This document shows positions 6,288 through 13,797 of a stretch of 17,170 nucleotides of DNA, one piece after another. The notes beneath the pieces were generated by a model that made no database searches, was not told the origin of the DNA, and was given only the letters and a program-made list of their open reading frames with translations. Within the stretch, counting starts at the first letter, position 1; every line of letters begins with the position of its first letter. Origin of the DNA: Burkholderiales bacterium (GTDB taxonomy: Bacteria; Pseudomonadota; Gammaproteobacteria; Burkholderiales; SG8-41). The translations under genes were made by a program, and so were the position numbers. The DNA is taken from positions 1 to 17,170 of the forward strand of contig SYEN01000397.1 in the NCBI GenBank assembly GCA_005800795.1, in the 5' to 3' direction.

Positions 6288-7259
6288 TCAGTCCGCCTTG
6301 ATGCCCGACGCACGAACGATCTTGCTCCACTTCGCCAAATCGCTGCGCACGCGAGTAGCGAGTTCTTCCGGTGTCCCGATCATCACTTCAGCGCCTTGCA
6401 GGGCGAGCCGATCCTTGACGTCCTGCATGCCCGCCAGTTTACCGATCTCCTGGTTCAGGCGACTGATAATCGGGCGCGGCGTAGCCGCCGGTACAAACAC
6501 CCCGTACCACACAATCACCTCGAAACCCGGAATGCCTGATTCAGCCACTGTCGGCAGCTCCGGCATCAGCGACGTGCGCGTGAGCGAAGTCACCGCCAGC
6601 GCGCGCACCCGGTTGGCCTTGACCATCGGCAGCACCGAGGGCATGTTGGTAATGAACATTGTCACCTGCCCGCTCACCAGATCAGTCACCGCCAAGCCAG
6701 TGCCTTTGTACGGCACGTGCTGGATGTCAACCCCCGCAGCCTGCTTGAAAAGTTCGCTGCCCAAATGCGACGATGAACCGCTGCCTGGCGTGGCGTAGTG
6801 CAGGTGGCCCGGCTTCGCCTTTGCCAGCGCGATCAGTTCCTTCACCGATTTTGCCGCAACATTGTTCCCCACCGCCAGGAGACTCGGCGTCGAAGCCACC
6901 AGACTGACTGGCGCCAGGTCTTTTTCGCTATCGAACGGCAGTTTCTTGTGCAGGGCTGCGTTCATACAGATGGTGGAGACGGAGCCGATCATCATGGTGT
7001 GTCCGTCGGGGGTGGCCCGCGCCGCCAGTTCCGTGCCAATGATGCCGCCCGCGCCACCGCGATTGTCAACTACTACCTGCATGCCCAGTGCGTCGTTCAG
7101 GCGTTGTCCCACCATGCGCGCCATGATGTCAGTGCCGCCACCGGGCGGGAAAGGCACGATCATGCGCAGAGGGCGGTTGGGATATTTTTCCGCGGCCAAC
7201 AGGGTTTGCGTCGCAAACAGTGCAGCGGCAACGGCTAACGCATCAATAAAACGCTTCAT
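6288..7259 (-). CDS. Bug/TctC-family periplasmic solute-binding protein
   Basis: 323 residues, normal for the family. The signal peptide covers about residues 1-23 (cleavage after LLAA). Family blocks follow in order: YPNRPLRMIVPFPPGGGTD near 26-44, VVVDNRGGAGGIIG near 62-75, HVPYKGTG, DLVSGQV, RVRALAVTS, PELPTVAESGIPGFEV and WYGVFVPA. These proteins bind small carboxylates in the periplasm and pass them to a TctAB-type membrane permease, or act in sensing. No TctA or TctB gene is in this window, so it is an orphan binding protein, as is common in Burkholderiales. The ligand cannot be told from sequence. It lies 162 bases downstream of the ComA-like gene and three bases upstream of the frameshifted paralogue. 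Confidence 0.93.
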   Translation of the reverse strand: MKRFIDALAVAAALFATQTLLAAEKYPNRPLRMIVPFPPGGGTDIMARMVGQRLNDALGMQVVVDNRGGAGGIIGTELAARATPDGHTMMIGSVSTICMNAALHKKLPFDSEKDLAPVSLVASTPSLLAVGNNVAAKSVKELIALAKAKPGHLHYATPGSGSSSHLGSELFKQAAGVDIQHVPYKGTGLAVTDLVSGQVTMFITNMPSVLPMVKANRVRALAVTSLTRTSLMPELPTVAESGIPGFEVIVWYGVFVPAATPRPIISRLNQEIGKLAGMQDVKDRLALQGAEVMIGTPEELATRVRSDLAKWSKIVRASGIKAD

Positions 7260-7297
7260 GGGTCAATGAACTTTCCGTGCAAGTGGAATCAGGGCGG

Positions 7298-7321
7298 GCG
7301 CAGTGCAAATTTGCGCTGCGC
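7298..7321. repeat. Near-perfect 24-bp palindrome
   Basis: The arms GCGCAG and CTGCGC flank a centre GCAAATTTGC; a single mismatched position pair breaks full symmetry. It lies 38 bases upstream of the Bug gene start (7259) and next to a REP-like hairpin. It could be an operator or part of a repeat element. On the plus strand it is followed by a short T-run, but no plus-strand gene ends here. Confidence 0.55.
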
Positions 7322-7335
7322 AAGGGTTTTTATAT

Positions 7336-7363
7336 TGGATCACGGCTTTCGCCGGAATAACGG
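7336..7363 (-). repeat. Degenerate REP/dRS3-like hairpin repeat
   Basis: On the minus strand it reads TTATTCCGGCGAAAGCC followed by GTGATCCA. This resembles the ATTCC-hairpin-GGAATCC repeats common in beta- and gammaproteobacteria (for example Neisseria dRS3), with a CGGC/GCCG stem and a GAAA tetraloop. The right outer half has diverged (TGATCC instead of GGAATCC). It sits between the ComA-like gene and the Bug gene. Confidence 0.5.
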
Positions 7364-7421
7364 CAGTGGTTCATGGCCTGCGCATGTACGTGTAATGCCG
7401 CGTGAACGGCATGGGGCATTG

Positions 7422-8342
7422 TCAAACCTTCAGCGCCTCAGCCCACCAAGGATAATCCGCCGGCTTGCCCGTCTCGACCGCGCGTATCCATGGGTAGTCG
7501 CCAGCTGTGCCAAAACCATGCACCGGATGGCTGCCGGAGCGCAATGCTTCGAGATGGCCCAGCTCTTCCAGCCGCACATTGCCGAGATTGACTTCGGTGC
7601 CGAACAGCGTCACCAACCAGAACTGCAACGCACGGCGAGGCACCATCTCACGAAGTGGCGACACCTCAAAAATAATGCGCTCATGCCCGACTTCCTTTGC
7701 CACGCGCCGCACCTGTTGCGTGCCGGCCTCGCGGCTTTCCAGCAATTCCTCGGAGGTTTCACCCATCACGCGGCGCAACAGATGCCCTTCCCAATACACG
7801 CGCGAAGCACCGGCATTGAGCAGCGCCAGCATTTCCTTGACGGTGACTTCTTCGTCCACCACTTTCTCGCTGCGGCGCGTGGTATCGCCTTCAATGAATT
7901 TTTTGCCGACTTCGCCGAACACGCTAAATCCCAGGTCGGTTGCGTGCTTCACAAAATCCGCCTCGCGCTGCATGTCCCGCGCGGCATTGGTGGCGGTACT
8001 GGAGACTTCGATCACCGAGAAACCGATATCGGCCATCTTCGTCATCACCTGCTTCTCGTGCCCCTGGATGCGCGCGATCTCCATAAAGATGCCACCCGGC
8101 TGCACTTTGACGTTGTAGTGGTTATAGACCTCGATCTTTTTGCGAATTTCCTTCTCCGGCGCACGCAGGTGCGGATCCCACAGCTTCACCACATCGAGGT
8201 ATTCGCCGTACTGCGCCAGCATGCTCTCGCAAAACGTGGTTGGCCAACCGGTATCCATCACCATGGTGATGCCGCCGGTACGCGGCTTTTTTGAGCGTGC
8301 GGGCCAGTCAATGCCCAGAAATTCCTGCAGCGTTTGATTCAT
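7422..8342 (-). CDS. ComA-like protein (phosphosulfolactate synthase family)
   Basis: 306 residues. It matches the ComA TIM-barrel family, whose archaeal members join sulfite to phosphoenolpyruvate in coenzyme M synthesis. Blocks seen: GITMVMDTGWP at 24-34, VVKLWDP at 51-57, VKVQPGGIFMEIA at 78-90, DIGFSVIEVSS at 105-115, FSVFGEVGKK at 139-148, IIFEVSP at 223-229, and NLGNVRLEELGHLEALRSG at 252-270. Family hallmarks PGG, EVGKK and LExLRxG are kept; the DKG of archaeal ComA reads DTG here. The C-terminal 35 residues, rich in Trp and Pro, go beyond the usual ComA length of about 250. No comB, comC or other sulfonate gene is in the window, so the substrate may differ. I chose ATG 8342 because GGAGAAAGG stands just before it. 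Downstream are two Bug binding proteins on the same strand, a possible functional link. Confidence 0.8.
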   Translation of the reverse strand: MNQTLQEFLGIDWPARSKKPRTGGITMVMDTGWPTTFCESMLAQYGEYLDVVKLWDPHLRAPEKEIRKKIEVYNHYNVKVQPGGIFMEIARIQGHEKQVMTKMADIGFSVIEVSSTATNAARDMQREADFVKHATDLGFSVFGEVGKKFIEGDTTRRSEKVVDEEVTVKEMLALLNAGASRVYWEGHLLRRVMGETSEELLESREAGTQQVRRVAKEVGHERIIFEVSPLREMVPRRALQFWLVTLFGTEVNLGNVRLEELGHLEALRSGSHPVHGFGTAGDYPWIRAVETGKPADYPWWAEALKV

Positions 8343-8374
8343 GCCTTTCTCCATACAAACCATCGGTTTTGAGT

Positions 8375-8403
8375 AGCATAGTCGCTGCCCAAATCAGGGG
8401 CAA
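8375..8403 (-). promoter_or_regulatory. Putative promoter of the ComA-like gene
   Basis: On the minus strand a -35 TTGCCC (8398-8403) and a -10 TATGCT (8375-8380) are separated by 17 bp. Transcription would start near 8368, leaving a leader of about 26 bases that contains the ribosome binding site GGAG. Confidence 0.45.
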
Positions 8404-8540
8404 GCAACCAGGGCCAAATGGTGGCCAGAAACAGGTCGCAGGTGCCACCGGCGCTTGCATCACGACCAGCAATCGCCGCGCGCACGCGTTCCGGTAAAAT
8501 CGCGCGCTTTCGTGAACTGTTGTCTTCCCCCCCGTCTCGT

Positions 8541-9551
8541 ATGTCCGCAGCCGACGCCAAGCCACCTGCCGAAGCCTACCGCGCACCACGCTGGCTTCCC
8601 GGTGGCCATGCGCAAACCATTCAGGCGACGTCTTGGGCGAAACGCCCTCTGGTGACGTACTGGCGCGACCGCTGGGAGACACCTGATTTCGATTTCATTG
8701 ATCTCGATTGGGTCGAACCTTTCGCCGGCGCTGTGGAACTCAAACTGAACCAGACCGATGATGCGCCGTTGGTGGTGCTGTTTCACGGACTGGAAGGTGA
8801 TTCCAGCAGCCAGTACGCGGTGGGGTTGATGCACGCGGTGGCCGCACGCGGCTGGCGCGGCGTGGTGGTGCATTTTCGCGGTTGTGGCGGCGAGATCAAC
8901 CGCCTGCCGCGCGCCTATCACTCCGGCGACAGCGCCGAGATTGACTGGATCCTGCGCCGTTTCCGTTCCACGCGCGCCGGACCGATTTATGTGGCGGGTG
9001 TGTCGCTTGGCGGCAACGCGCTGCTCAAATGGCTCGGCGAACAGGGCGAACGCGCGAATTCGGTCGTCACACGTGCAGCCTCGGTCTGCGCGCCGGTTGA
9101 CCTGCCCGCGTGCGCGATCGCGCTGGCGCACGGCTTTAACCTGATTTACACGCGGCGCTTTCTCACCACGCTCAAGGCCAAGGCCACGGCGAAAATGAAA
9201 CGTTACCCCGCGTTGTGCGACCGCAGCCGCATGCTCGCTGCGCGTACATTGTATGAGTTTGACGATCTGGTCACCGCGCCTTTGCACGGCTTCAAGGGGG
9301 TAGATGACTATTACACGCGTTCCAGCAGCAAACCGTTTCTCAAAACCATCGTCACACCCACGCTGGTGCTCAACGCCCGCAACGATCCGTTTTTGCCCGA
9401 ACGCTTTTTGCCGACGCCGCAGGAAGTGTCCGCGAACGTCACGCTGGAACTGCCCGCGACGGGTGGCCATGTGGGTTTTGTCAGCGGCGGCTTTCCGGGT
9501 AACATCGAATGGTTGCCGCAAAGGCTGCTGCGCTTCTTCTCAATGGGTTAA
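8541..9551 (+). CDS. YheT-family alpha/beta hydrolase
   Basis: 336 residues, the typical length. Seen: RWLPGGHAQTI at 17-27, the oxyanion-loop motif FHGLEGDSSS at 81-90, HFRGCGGE at 111-118, nucleophile elbow GVSLGGN with Ser155, acidic residue Asp282 in NARNDPFLP, and His310 in GGHVGF. Ser155-Asp282-His310 form the expected catalytic triad. It is a cytoplasmic serine hydrolase or esterase; the physiological substrate of bacterial YheT is not established. I chose ATG 8541 because the conserved RAPRWLPGGH follows shortly after. No Shine-Dalgarno is visible. TAAAAT at 8495-8500 could serve as -10 without a good -35. The stop is separated from the next gene only by a copy of the AT-rich repeat. 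Confidence 0.92.
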   Translation: MSAADAKPPAEAYRAPRWLPGGHAQTIQATSWAKRPLVTYWRDRWETPDFDFIDLDWVEPFAGAVELKLNQTDDAPLVVLFHGLEGDSSSQYAVGLMHAVAARGWRGVVVHFRGCGGEINRLPRAYHSGDSAEIDWILRRFRSTRAGPIYVAGVSLGGNALLKWLGEQGERANSVVTRAASVCAPVDLPACAIALAHGFNLIYTRRFLTTLKAKATAKMKRYPALCDRSRMLAARTLYEFDDLVTAPLHGFKGVDDYYTRSSSKPFLKTIVTPTLVLNARNDPFLPERFLPTPQEVSANVTLELPATGGHVGFVSGGFPGNIEWLPQRLLRFFSMG

Positions 9552-9583
9552 TGTAACTATGTGTTTTATATGGATTTTTTAAC
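9551..9583 (+). repeat. AT-rich dispersed repeat, copy 2
   Basis: ATGTAACTATGTGTTTTA (core GTAACTAT at 9553-9560) is followed by an AT-rich tail ending in TTTTTTAAC. It fills the whole gap between the TAA of the YheT-like gene and the GTG of the phosphomannomutase gene. It matches copy 3 at 17 of 18 positions over ATGTAACTATNTGTTTTA. Confidence 0.6.
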
Positions 9584-10963
9584 GTGTCAAAACTCGCCCC
9601 GCCCGAAATCTTCAAGGCCTACGACATTCGCGGCATAGTCGGCAAAACGCTCACCGTCGAAGCGGTTGAAAACATCGGCCATGCCATCGGCTCGGAAGCG
9701 ATTGCACGCAAACAAACCGAAGTTGCGATTGGCCGCGATGGCCGCGAATCGGGGCCGGAACTGTCCGCCGCACTCGCGCGCGGCCTGCGCGCTGCAGGCA
9801 TCAATGTCATAGACATGGGCATGGTGGCCACCCCAATGGTGTATTTCACCACCTACGCGCTCAACACACACTCGGGCGTGATGGTCACCGGCTCGCACAA
9901 TCCGCCGGAATACAACGGCCTGAAAATGATGCTCGCAGGCGACACGCTGGCGGGTGACGATATCCAGGAGCTGCGCAAACGTACCGAATCCGGCAACCTG
10001 GTCAATGGCACGGGCAGTTACCGCACGCACGACATCCGCGAAGCGTATCTGAGCCGCATCGTTGGCGACGTTAGAGTCGCGCGCAAAATCCGGGTTGCCG
10101 TCGATTGCGGCAACGGGGTGGCGGGTGCATTCGCGCCGGAGTTGTATCGCCGGCTCGGCTGCGAGGTACAGGAGCTGTTCTGCGACGTCGACAGCCGCTT
10201 TCCGAATCACCATCCCGACCCATCGCAACCGAAAAACCTGCAGGACCTGATCGCCGCGCTGAAAAACGGCGATGCCGAAGTGGGCTTTGCCTTCGACGGC
10301 GACGGCGACCGGCTGGGCGTCGTCACCAAGAACGGCAAAATCATTTATCCCGACCGCCAGCTGATGCTGTTTGCCGAAGACGTGCTCAAGCGTAACCCCG
10401 GCGGGGAGATTATTTTTGACGTCAAATCCACGCGCAATCTGTTCAACTGGGTACGCGCGCGCGGCGGCAAGCCGGTGATGTGGAAAACCGGACACTCGTT
10501 CATCAAAGCAAAGCTGAAGGAAAGCGGCGCGCCGCTGGCGGGCGAAATGAGCGGCCATGTGTTTTTCAAGGAGCGCTGGTACGGCTTTGACGACGCGCTC
10601 TACGCCGGCGCGCGCATGCTGGAAATCCTGGCGCGCGTACCGGACATTTCTGCCGCGCTCGAAGGCTTGCCGGATGCCGTCAGCACGCCGGAACTGCACG
10701 TGCACACTGCTGAAGGCGAAAACTACACGCTGATGGATGCCCTGAAACGCGACGCCAAATTCAGCAACGCGCAGGAAATCATCCGTATCGACGGCGTGCG
10801 CGTCGAATACGCCGACGGCTTTGGCCTTGCGCGGCCCTCGAACACCACGCCGGTGATCGTGCTACGGTTCGAGGCAGAAAGCGACGCCGCGATCAAGCGC
10901 ATCCAGGCGGATTTCCGAGCGGCACTTGAGGCAGTGAAGCCGGGGATCAAACTGCCGTTCTGA
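9584..10963 (+). CDS. Phosphomannomutase/phosphoglucomutase (AlgC-like)
   Basis: 459 residues, close to Pseudomonas AlgC. Cytoplasmic alpha-D-phosphohexomutase interconverting 6- and 1-phosphates of mannose or glucose, which feeds synthesis of polysaccharide and lipopolysaccharide precursors. All four active-site loops are present: phosphoserine loop TGSHNPPEYNG (Ser104), metal loop FDGDGDRLG at 237-245, sugar-specificity loop GEMSGHVFF at 320-328, and C-terminal phosphate loop RPSNTTPVIVLRFEA. KTGHSFIK at 301-308 is also conserved. The start is GTG 9584; the protein begins at the conserved EIFKAYDIRG. The leader consists of the AT-rich repeat, and I see no good Shine-Dalgarno. It may be co-transcribed with the YheT-like gene 32 bases upstream. 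Confidence 0.95.
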   Translation: MSKLAPPEIFKAYDIRGIVGKTLTVEAVENIGHAIGSEAIARKQTEVAIGRDGRESGPELSAALARGLRAAGINVIDMGMVATPMVYFTTYALNTHSGVMVTGSHNPPEYNGLKMMLAGDTLAGDDIQELRKRTESGNLVNGTGSYRTHDIREAYLSRIVGDVRVARKIRVAVDCGNGVAGAFAPELYRRLGCEVQELFCDVDSRFPNHHPDPSQPKNLQDLIAALKNGDAEVGFAFDGDGDRLGVVTKNGKIIYPDRQLMLFAEDVLKRNPGGEIIFDVKSTRNLFNWVRARGGKPVMWKTGHSFIKAKLKESGAPLAGEMSGHVFFKERWYGFDDALYAGARMLEILARVPDISAALEGLPDAVSTPELHVHTAEGENYTLMDALKRDAKFSNAQEIIRIDGVRVEYADGFGLARPSNTTPVIVLRFEAESDAAIKRIQADFRAALEAVKPGIKLPF

Positions 10964-10994
10964 CCGTGTTGACTGTTTTGCCTTATGCATCAAC

Positions 10995-11017
10995 CGTGAT
11001 TTACACGCTTATTTTTT
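10995..11017 (+). terminator. Possible weak intrinsic terminator after the phosphomannomutase gene
   Basis: A 4-bp stem CGTG/CACG with loop ATTTA is followed by CTTATTTTTT. It is correctly placed 30 bases past the stop codon and overlaps the last codons of the convergent cupin gene. The stem is short, so this is tentative. Confidence 0.35.
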
Positions 11018-11506
11018 GTGGCGGTTGACCGCCGTTAGCGCCGACAAATTCACGTAGGTATTGTCGCCGTTCATGCGATAGCGCCGTGTCCGAATGCGCG
11101 GGTAGTCGCAGACATCCATCGGCCAGCGGTTGCCGCCCACCAGATACACGAGGTCTTTTTTATTGGGATTGCGCATTGCGTGCGGCTTGGACGGCGCGGT
11201 AAAGCCCATGAAATCGCCTGCGCTGACCTTGCATTTCTTGCCGCCGATTTCCGCGATGCCGCTACCGCTGAGAATGTAAACCCACTCTTCATCGTGGTGG
11301 TGAGAGTGGTACTCGGTGCTGTCGTCGCCCTGTTTCAGCCGTACCAGATGCACACCCAGTGTTTGCAGCCCCGCCGCGTCGCCCAGCGATTTGGTGTAAC
11401 GAATCGCGCCGGGATTCAGAAAATGCACGAACTTGTCTTCCTTCATGCGGCGGATTTGCGCGGCCGTATGCAGTGCGGGCAGGACTTTCTTTTTTGCGCT
11501 CACCAT
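11009..11506 (-). CDS. Cupin-domain protein
   Basis: 165 residues forming a single cupin barrel. Motif 1 is G60 x5 H67 x H69 x4 E74 x6 G81 (in EYHSHHHDEEWVYILSGSG), an exact fit to the consensus. Motif 2 runs from G97 (GDFMGFTAP) to H109 and N113, with Lys in place of the usual Gly. The metal ligands would be His67, His69, Glu74 and His109. The C-terminal part has YLVGGNRWPMDVCDYP. There is no signal peptide, so it is cytoplasmic. Substrate unknown; many such stand-alone cupins bind sugars or small acids. I chose ATG 11506, which has a strong GAGGGGG site upstream. It lies 10 bases after the stop of the MBL-fold lipoprotein gene, so the two are co-transcribed. Confidence 0.88.
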   Translation of the reverse strand: MVSAKKKVLPALHTAAQIRRMKEDKFVHFLNPGAIRYTKSLGDAAGLQTLGVHLVRLKQGDDSTEYHSHHHDEEWVYILSGSGIAEIGGKKCKVSAGDFMGFTAPSKPHAMRNPNKKDLVYLVGGNRWPMDVCDYPRIRTRRYRMNGDNTYVNLSALTAVNRHKK

Positions 11507-11516
11507 ACAGCCCCCT

Positions 11517-13160
11517 CTATTTTGCCCCGGCCAATCCCGCCAGCGGCGCGTAATCGGCTGTACTGCCGTGCCCACCCGCGAATCGCAACGGCGAAATACC
11601 GGCGCGGCGCACAGCAGTTACGATCGCCGCCAGCGGCGTGCTAATTTCCTTGGGCAACGGGGCGGCGCCCGGGCTCCAGATATCCGTCACGAACGCAATG
11701 CGCGCATCAGCCACATAGCCGATCAACATGCTGTCCACGTGCGGGTTTTCAGTCAGATGCGCCGAAACCTGCCGGCTGCCGTCGGTCATGGTGTAACGAT
11801 CGGACACTTCAATGATGTTCACCTTGGAAAAATCATAAGCCCCCAGGTCGGGGTTACGCGTCGCGGGTGCAGCCAGCAGCCGTCGGTAATGCGCAGTGGC
11901 GCCGCGCCCCACCACCAGCGTCGCGCCCTGCGCCAGATACGCACGCAGCCCGCCGGCGTGATCCATGTGATGATGGGTGAGCACGATGTAGCGCACGGGC
12001 TTGGCACCATGGCGTGTCTGCGCCGCGCGGATGGTCCAAGCTGACTGCGCGTCCGACACCGGCGCGTCAAACACGATCAGATGATCGCGCATGTCCACCA
12101 CCAGCGCATTGTGCGAGCCACCCACCACGTGCTGCACGCCGGGCGCGAGTTCATTCAGCCGCAGGCTTTGCGCGGCCAGCGTATCGAAGCTGGGATTGTC
12201 CGAATCGAGATAGGTACCGATAAACTGGCGGCGAATCACCCACTGATACGGCACGTTGCCGGCGGCGGGCCGCGCCGCCGTCGCGCGCAGGGCGTCGGGC
12301 ACAGACAGGCCTGCCGGATTGATTTGCGGATTCGGGGTCATTTGCGTCAAACGAATGTCCGCCACCACGCGCCCGTTCAACTCATAGCGCTGGCTCACCG
12401 CCACACGCACGCCCGCCAGCGGCTGCCACTCGGCAAGCACCAGATCGTAGTTTACGTCGCCCCACATATTGTCGTAATCCAGCGTGCGGATGCGCACCGG
12501 GAGGCCGCTTTGCGCATCGAACATCACGATGTAGCGCATGTTGTTGCCGGCGTCGTACGTCAACGCCGGGAGGGAAACGCCGCCCGCTGCAAAATCCGTA
12601 GTACGCGTGACACGCGACAGGTTGTCGCGCATTTCCAGCAACAGTGCGGGCGAAGTCCGGCGCAATTCCCGCTGTGATGTCGCCAATCGCAAGCCGGACA
12701 TGGTGTGCTGCGGCGGATTCATCTGCCGGTTTTGCGCGTTGCGGCCATTGGAATCGATGCCCAGCACGTAGCCCGCATCAGGCGTCACCACTTCAGTGAA
12801 CGTGAATGTACGCGGCGACGGATAGGCAAACTTTTTTACCCAGTCGATGCGCGTGCGTCGGTTCACAAAGTCATAGGTGGTATCGAAACTGGATTCTGCA
12901 GCAAAGCGCGGTTCGCCGCCCGGCACATGCGATTGCTCCGGCTCCCAATGCTTGACCGTACCCTTGATCGACGCCGAGCGTAGTGCGCGCAGGGAATCCA
13001 CGCCGCCGAGCGCCGCCAGCGCACGATCGACCAGCTCGCGCTCACGCGAGACTTGCGGCGCGCTGGGCGCAGAAGGCGTGGATGTTGTCGTGCTTGGCCC
13101 TGCGCAGGACACCAGCGCGCTGGCCAAAATCGAAAGTGTGACAAGAAATATTCGTTTCAT
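11517..13160 (-). CDS. MBL-fold metallohydrolase lipoprotein with a large N-terminal domain
   Basis: 547 residues. Signal peptide with lipobox LVSC (Cys19), then a Ser/Thr/Pro-rich linker to about residue 37. Residues 40-295 form an N-terminal domain opening with VDRALAALGGVDSLRALRS and containing DAQSGLPVRIRTLDYDN, reminiscent of LolA-like beta-sheet domains found on exported proteins; that assignment is tentative. Residues 340-545 are a metallo-beta-lactamase fold with a full metal set: THHHMDH (His396, His398, Asp400, His401), His474, Asp493 and His531. The enzyme should act in the envelope as a hydrolase; the substrate cannot be deduced. The start ATG 13160 is preceded by GGGAG. The cupin gene follows after 10 bases. 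A TTGACA on the minus strand at 13245-13250 may be its -35. Confidence 0.88.
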   Translation of the reverse strand: MKRIFLVTLSILASALVSCAGPSTTTSTPSAPSAPQVSRERELVDRALAALGGVDSLRALRSASIKGTVKHWEPEQSHVPGGEPRFAAESSFDTTYDFVNRRTRIDWVKKFAYPSPRTFTFTEVVTPDAGYVLGIDSNGRNAQNRQMNPPQHTMSGLRLATSQRELRRTSPALLLEMRDNLSRVTRTTDFAAGGVSLPALTYDAGNNMRYIVMFDAQSGLPVRIRTLDYDNMWGDVNYDLVLAEWQPLAGVRVAVSQRYELNGRVVADIRLTQMTPNPQINPAGLSVPDALRATAARPAAGNVPYQWVIRRQFIGTYLDSDNPSFDTLAAQSLRLNELAPGVQHVVGGSHNALVVDMRDHLIVFDAPVSDAQSAWTIRAAQTRHGAKPVRYIVLTHHHMDHAGGLRAYLAQGATLVVGRGATAHYRRLLAAPATRNPDLGAYDFSKVNIIEVSDRYTMTDGSRQVSAHLTENPHVDSMLIGYVADARIAFVTDIWSPGAAPLPKEISTPLAAIVTAVRRAGISPLRFAGGHGSTADYAPLAGLAGAK

Positions 13161-13198
13161 GAGGTCTCCCGATGCACAGAATGACTACGCAGGAAAAT

Positions 13199-13235
13199 TA
13201 TGTAACTATCTGTTTTAAAACAATTTTTAAAAACA
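13199..13235 (+). repeat. AT-rich dispersed repeat, copy 3
   Basis: ATGTAACTATCTGTTTTA (core GTAACTAT at 13202-13209) is followed by an A/T-rich tail. It lies in the gap between the MBL lipoprotein start and the thioesterase stop, about 40 bases from the former. It is nearly identical to copy 2. Confidence 0.6.
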
Positions 13236-13250
13236 CTTCAGTAGTGTCAA
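13224..13250 (-). promoter_or_regulatory. Putative promoter with overlapping inverted repeat
   Basis: On the minus strand a perfect -35 TTGACA lies at 13245-13250. The best -10 is TAAAAA at 13224-13229, a short 15-bp spacer. The inverted repeat ACACT-TCAGT-AGTGT (13233-13247) overlaps the -35 and could be an operator. It would serve the MBL lipoprotein and cupin genes. Confidence 0.35.
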
Positions 13251-13339
13251 GCAGCGACTTGTTAGAGGCTCACATTACACGCCAGCCGTCCCATTTGCGC
13301 AAGATGCCTTGCCGCAGCCGTAACCCTAACCGCAACCGT

Positions 13340-13762
13340 TCAGCCGCGCACTTCCAGCTTCTTTTGCATGCGCTGATCGAAGCGATCCACGCTGATAATC
13401 AGCCGCTCATGCTCACCACCGCCTATGGTTTCTACGGCGTCCTCGGCGTGCAACCTGAAGATGAGCTTGCGGCCTTCGACCCGGATCAACTCTGCGTGGG
13501 CCCGCACTCGCATGCCCACTGGCGTGGCTGCAGTATGCGAAATTTCCAGCCGCGTGCCCACTGTCTGCTGACCCGGCGACATGAAACGTTCCACCGCCTG
13601 CAACGCGGCACTTTCCATCAACGTCACCATAATGGGCGTTGCCAGCACGCCGATCTTGCCGCTGCCAACGTGCGCGGCCGTATCGCGTGTGCCGACGACG
13701 ATTTCGACGGTGGCTTTCAGGCCCGGTCTTAGGTCACTCATTTGTTCATTGAGTTCAGTCAT
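13340..13762 (-). CDS. FlK-like thioesterase (hot-dog fold)
   Basis: 140 residues. It resembles the fluoroacetyl-CoA thioesterase FlK of Streptomyces cattleya: LATPIMVTLMESAA, GTRLEISHTAATPVGM and RVEGRKLIFRLHAEDAVETIGGGEHER all align. The FlK catalytic residues Thr42, Glu50 and His76, and Gly69, fall at the same numbers here when the ATG at 13762 is used. FlK's lid residue Phe36, important for fluorine recognition, is Lys36 here, and the surrounding segment differs. So this is probably a cytoplasmic acyl-CoA hydrolase of the family without fluoroacetyl specificity; no fluorometabolite gene is nearby. The FlK comparison is from memory. GATAAT at 13769-13774 would place the transcript start at or next to the ATG, so the mRNA may be leaderless. 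The gene is divergent from the NADH dehydrogenase gene, 35 bases apart. Confidence 0.87.
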   Translation of the reverse strand: MTELNEQMSDLRPGLKATVEIVVGTRDTAAHVGSGKIGVLATPIMVTLMESAALQAVERFMSPGQQTVGTRLEISHTAATPVGMRVRAHAELIRVEGRKLIFRLHAEDAVETIGGGEHERLIISVDRFDQRMQKKLEVRG

Positions 13763-13797
13763 GCAGCCATTATCGCACTTGCGCTACACTGAAAGAA

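Noticed and set aside
7266..8294. Long plus-strand open frame of 342 codons
   Set aside because: It is antisense to the ComA-like gene and starts in the REP-like gap; no recognisable domain.
8460..9521. Long open frame of 353 codons on the minus strand
   Set aside because: It is antisense to the YheT-like gene, rich in Arg, His and Gln as expected from a GC-rich shadow frame, and matches no family.
9587..10705. Long open frame of 372 codons on the minus strand
   Set aside because: It is fully antisense to the phosphomannomutase gene, whose motifs are unambiguous; composition is that of a shadow frame.
13310..13340. Short CGTAACC/CTAACCGCAACCG direct repeats before the thioesterase stop
   Set aside because: Imperfect and only a few units long; cannot be separated from chance low complexity.
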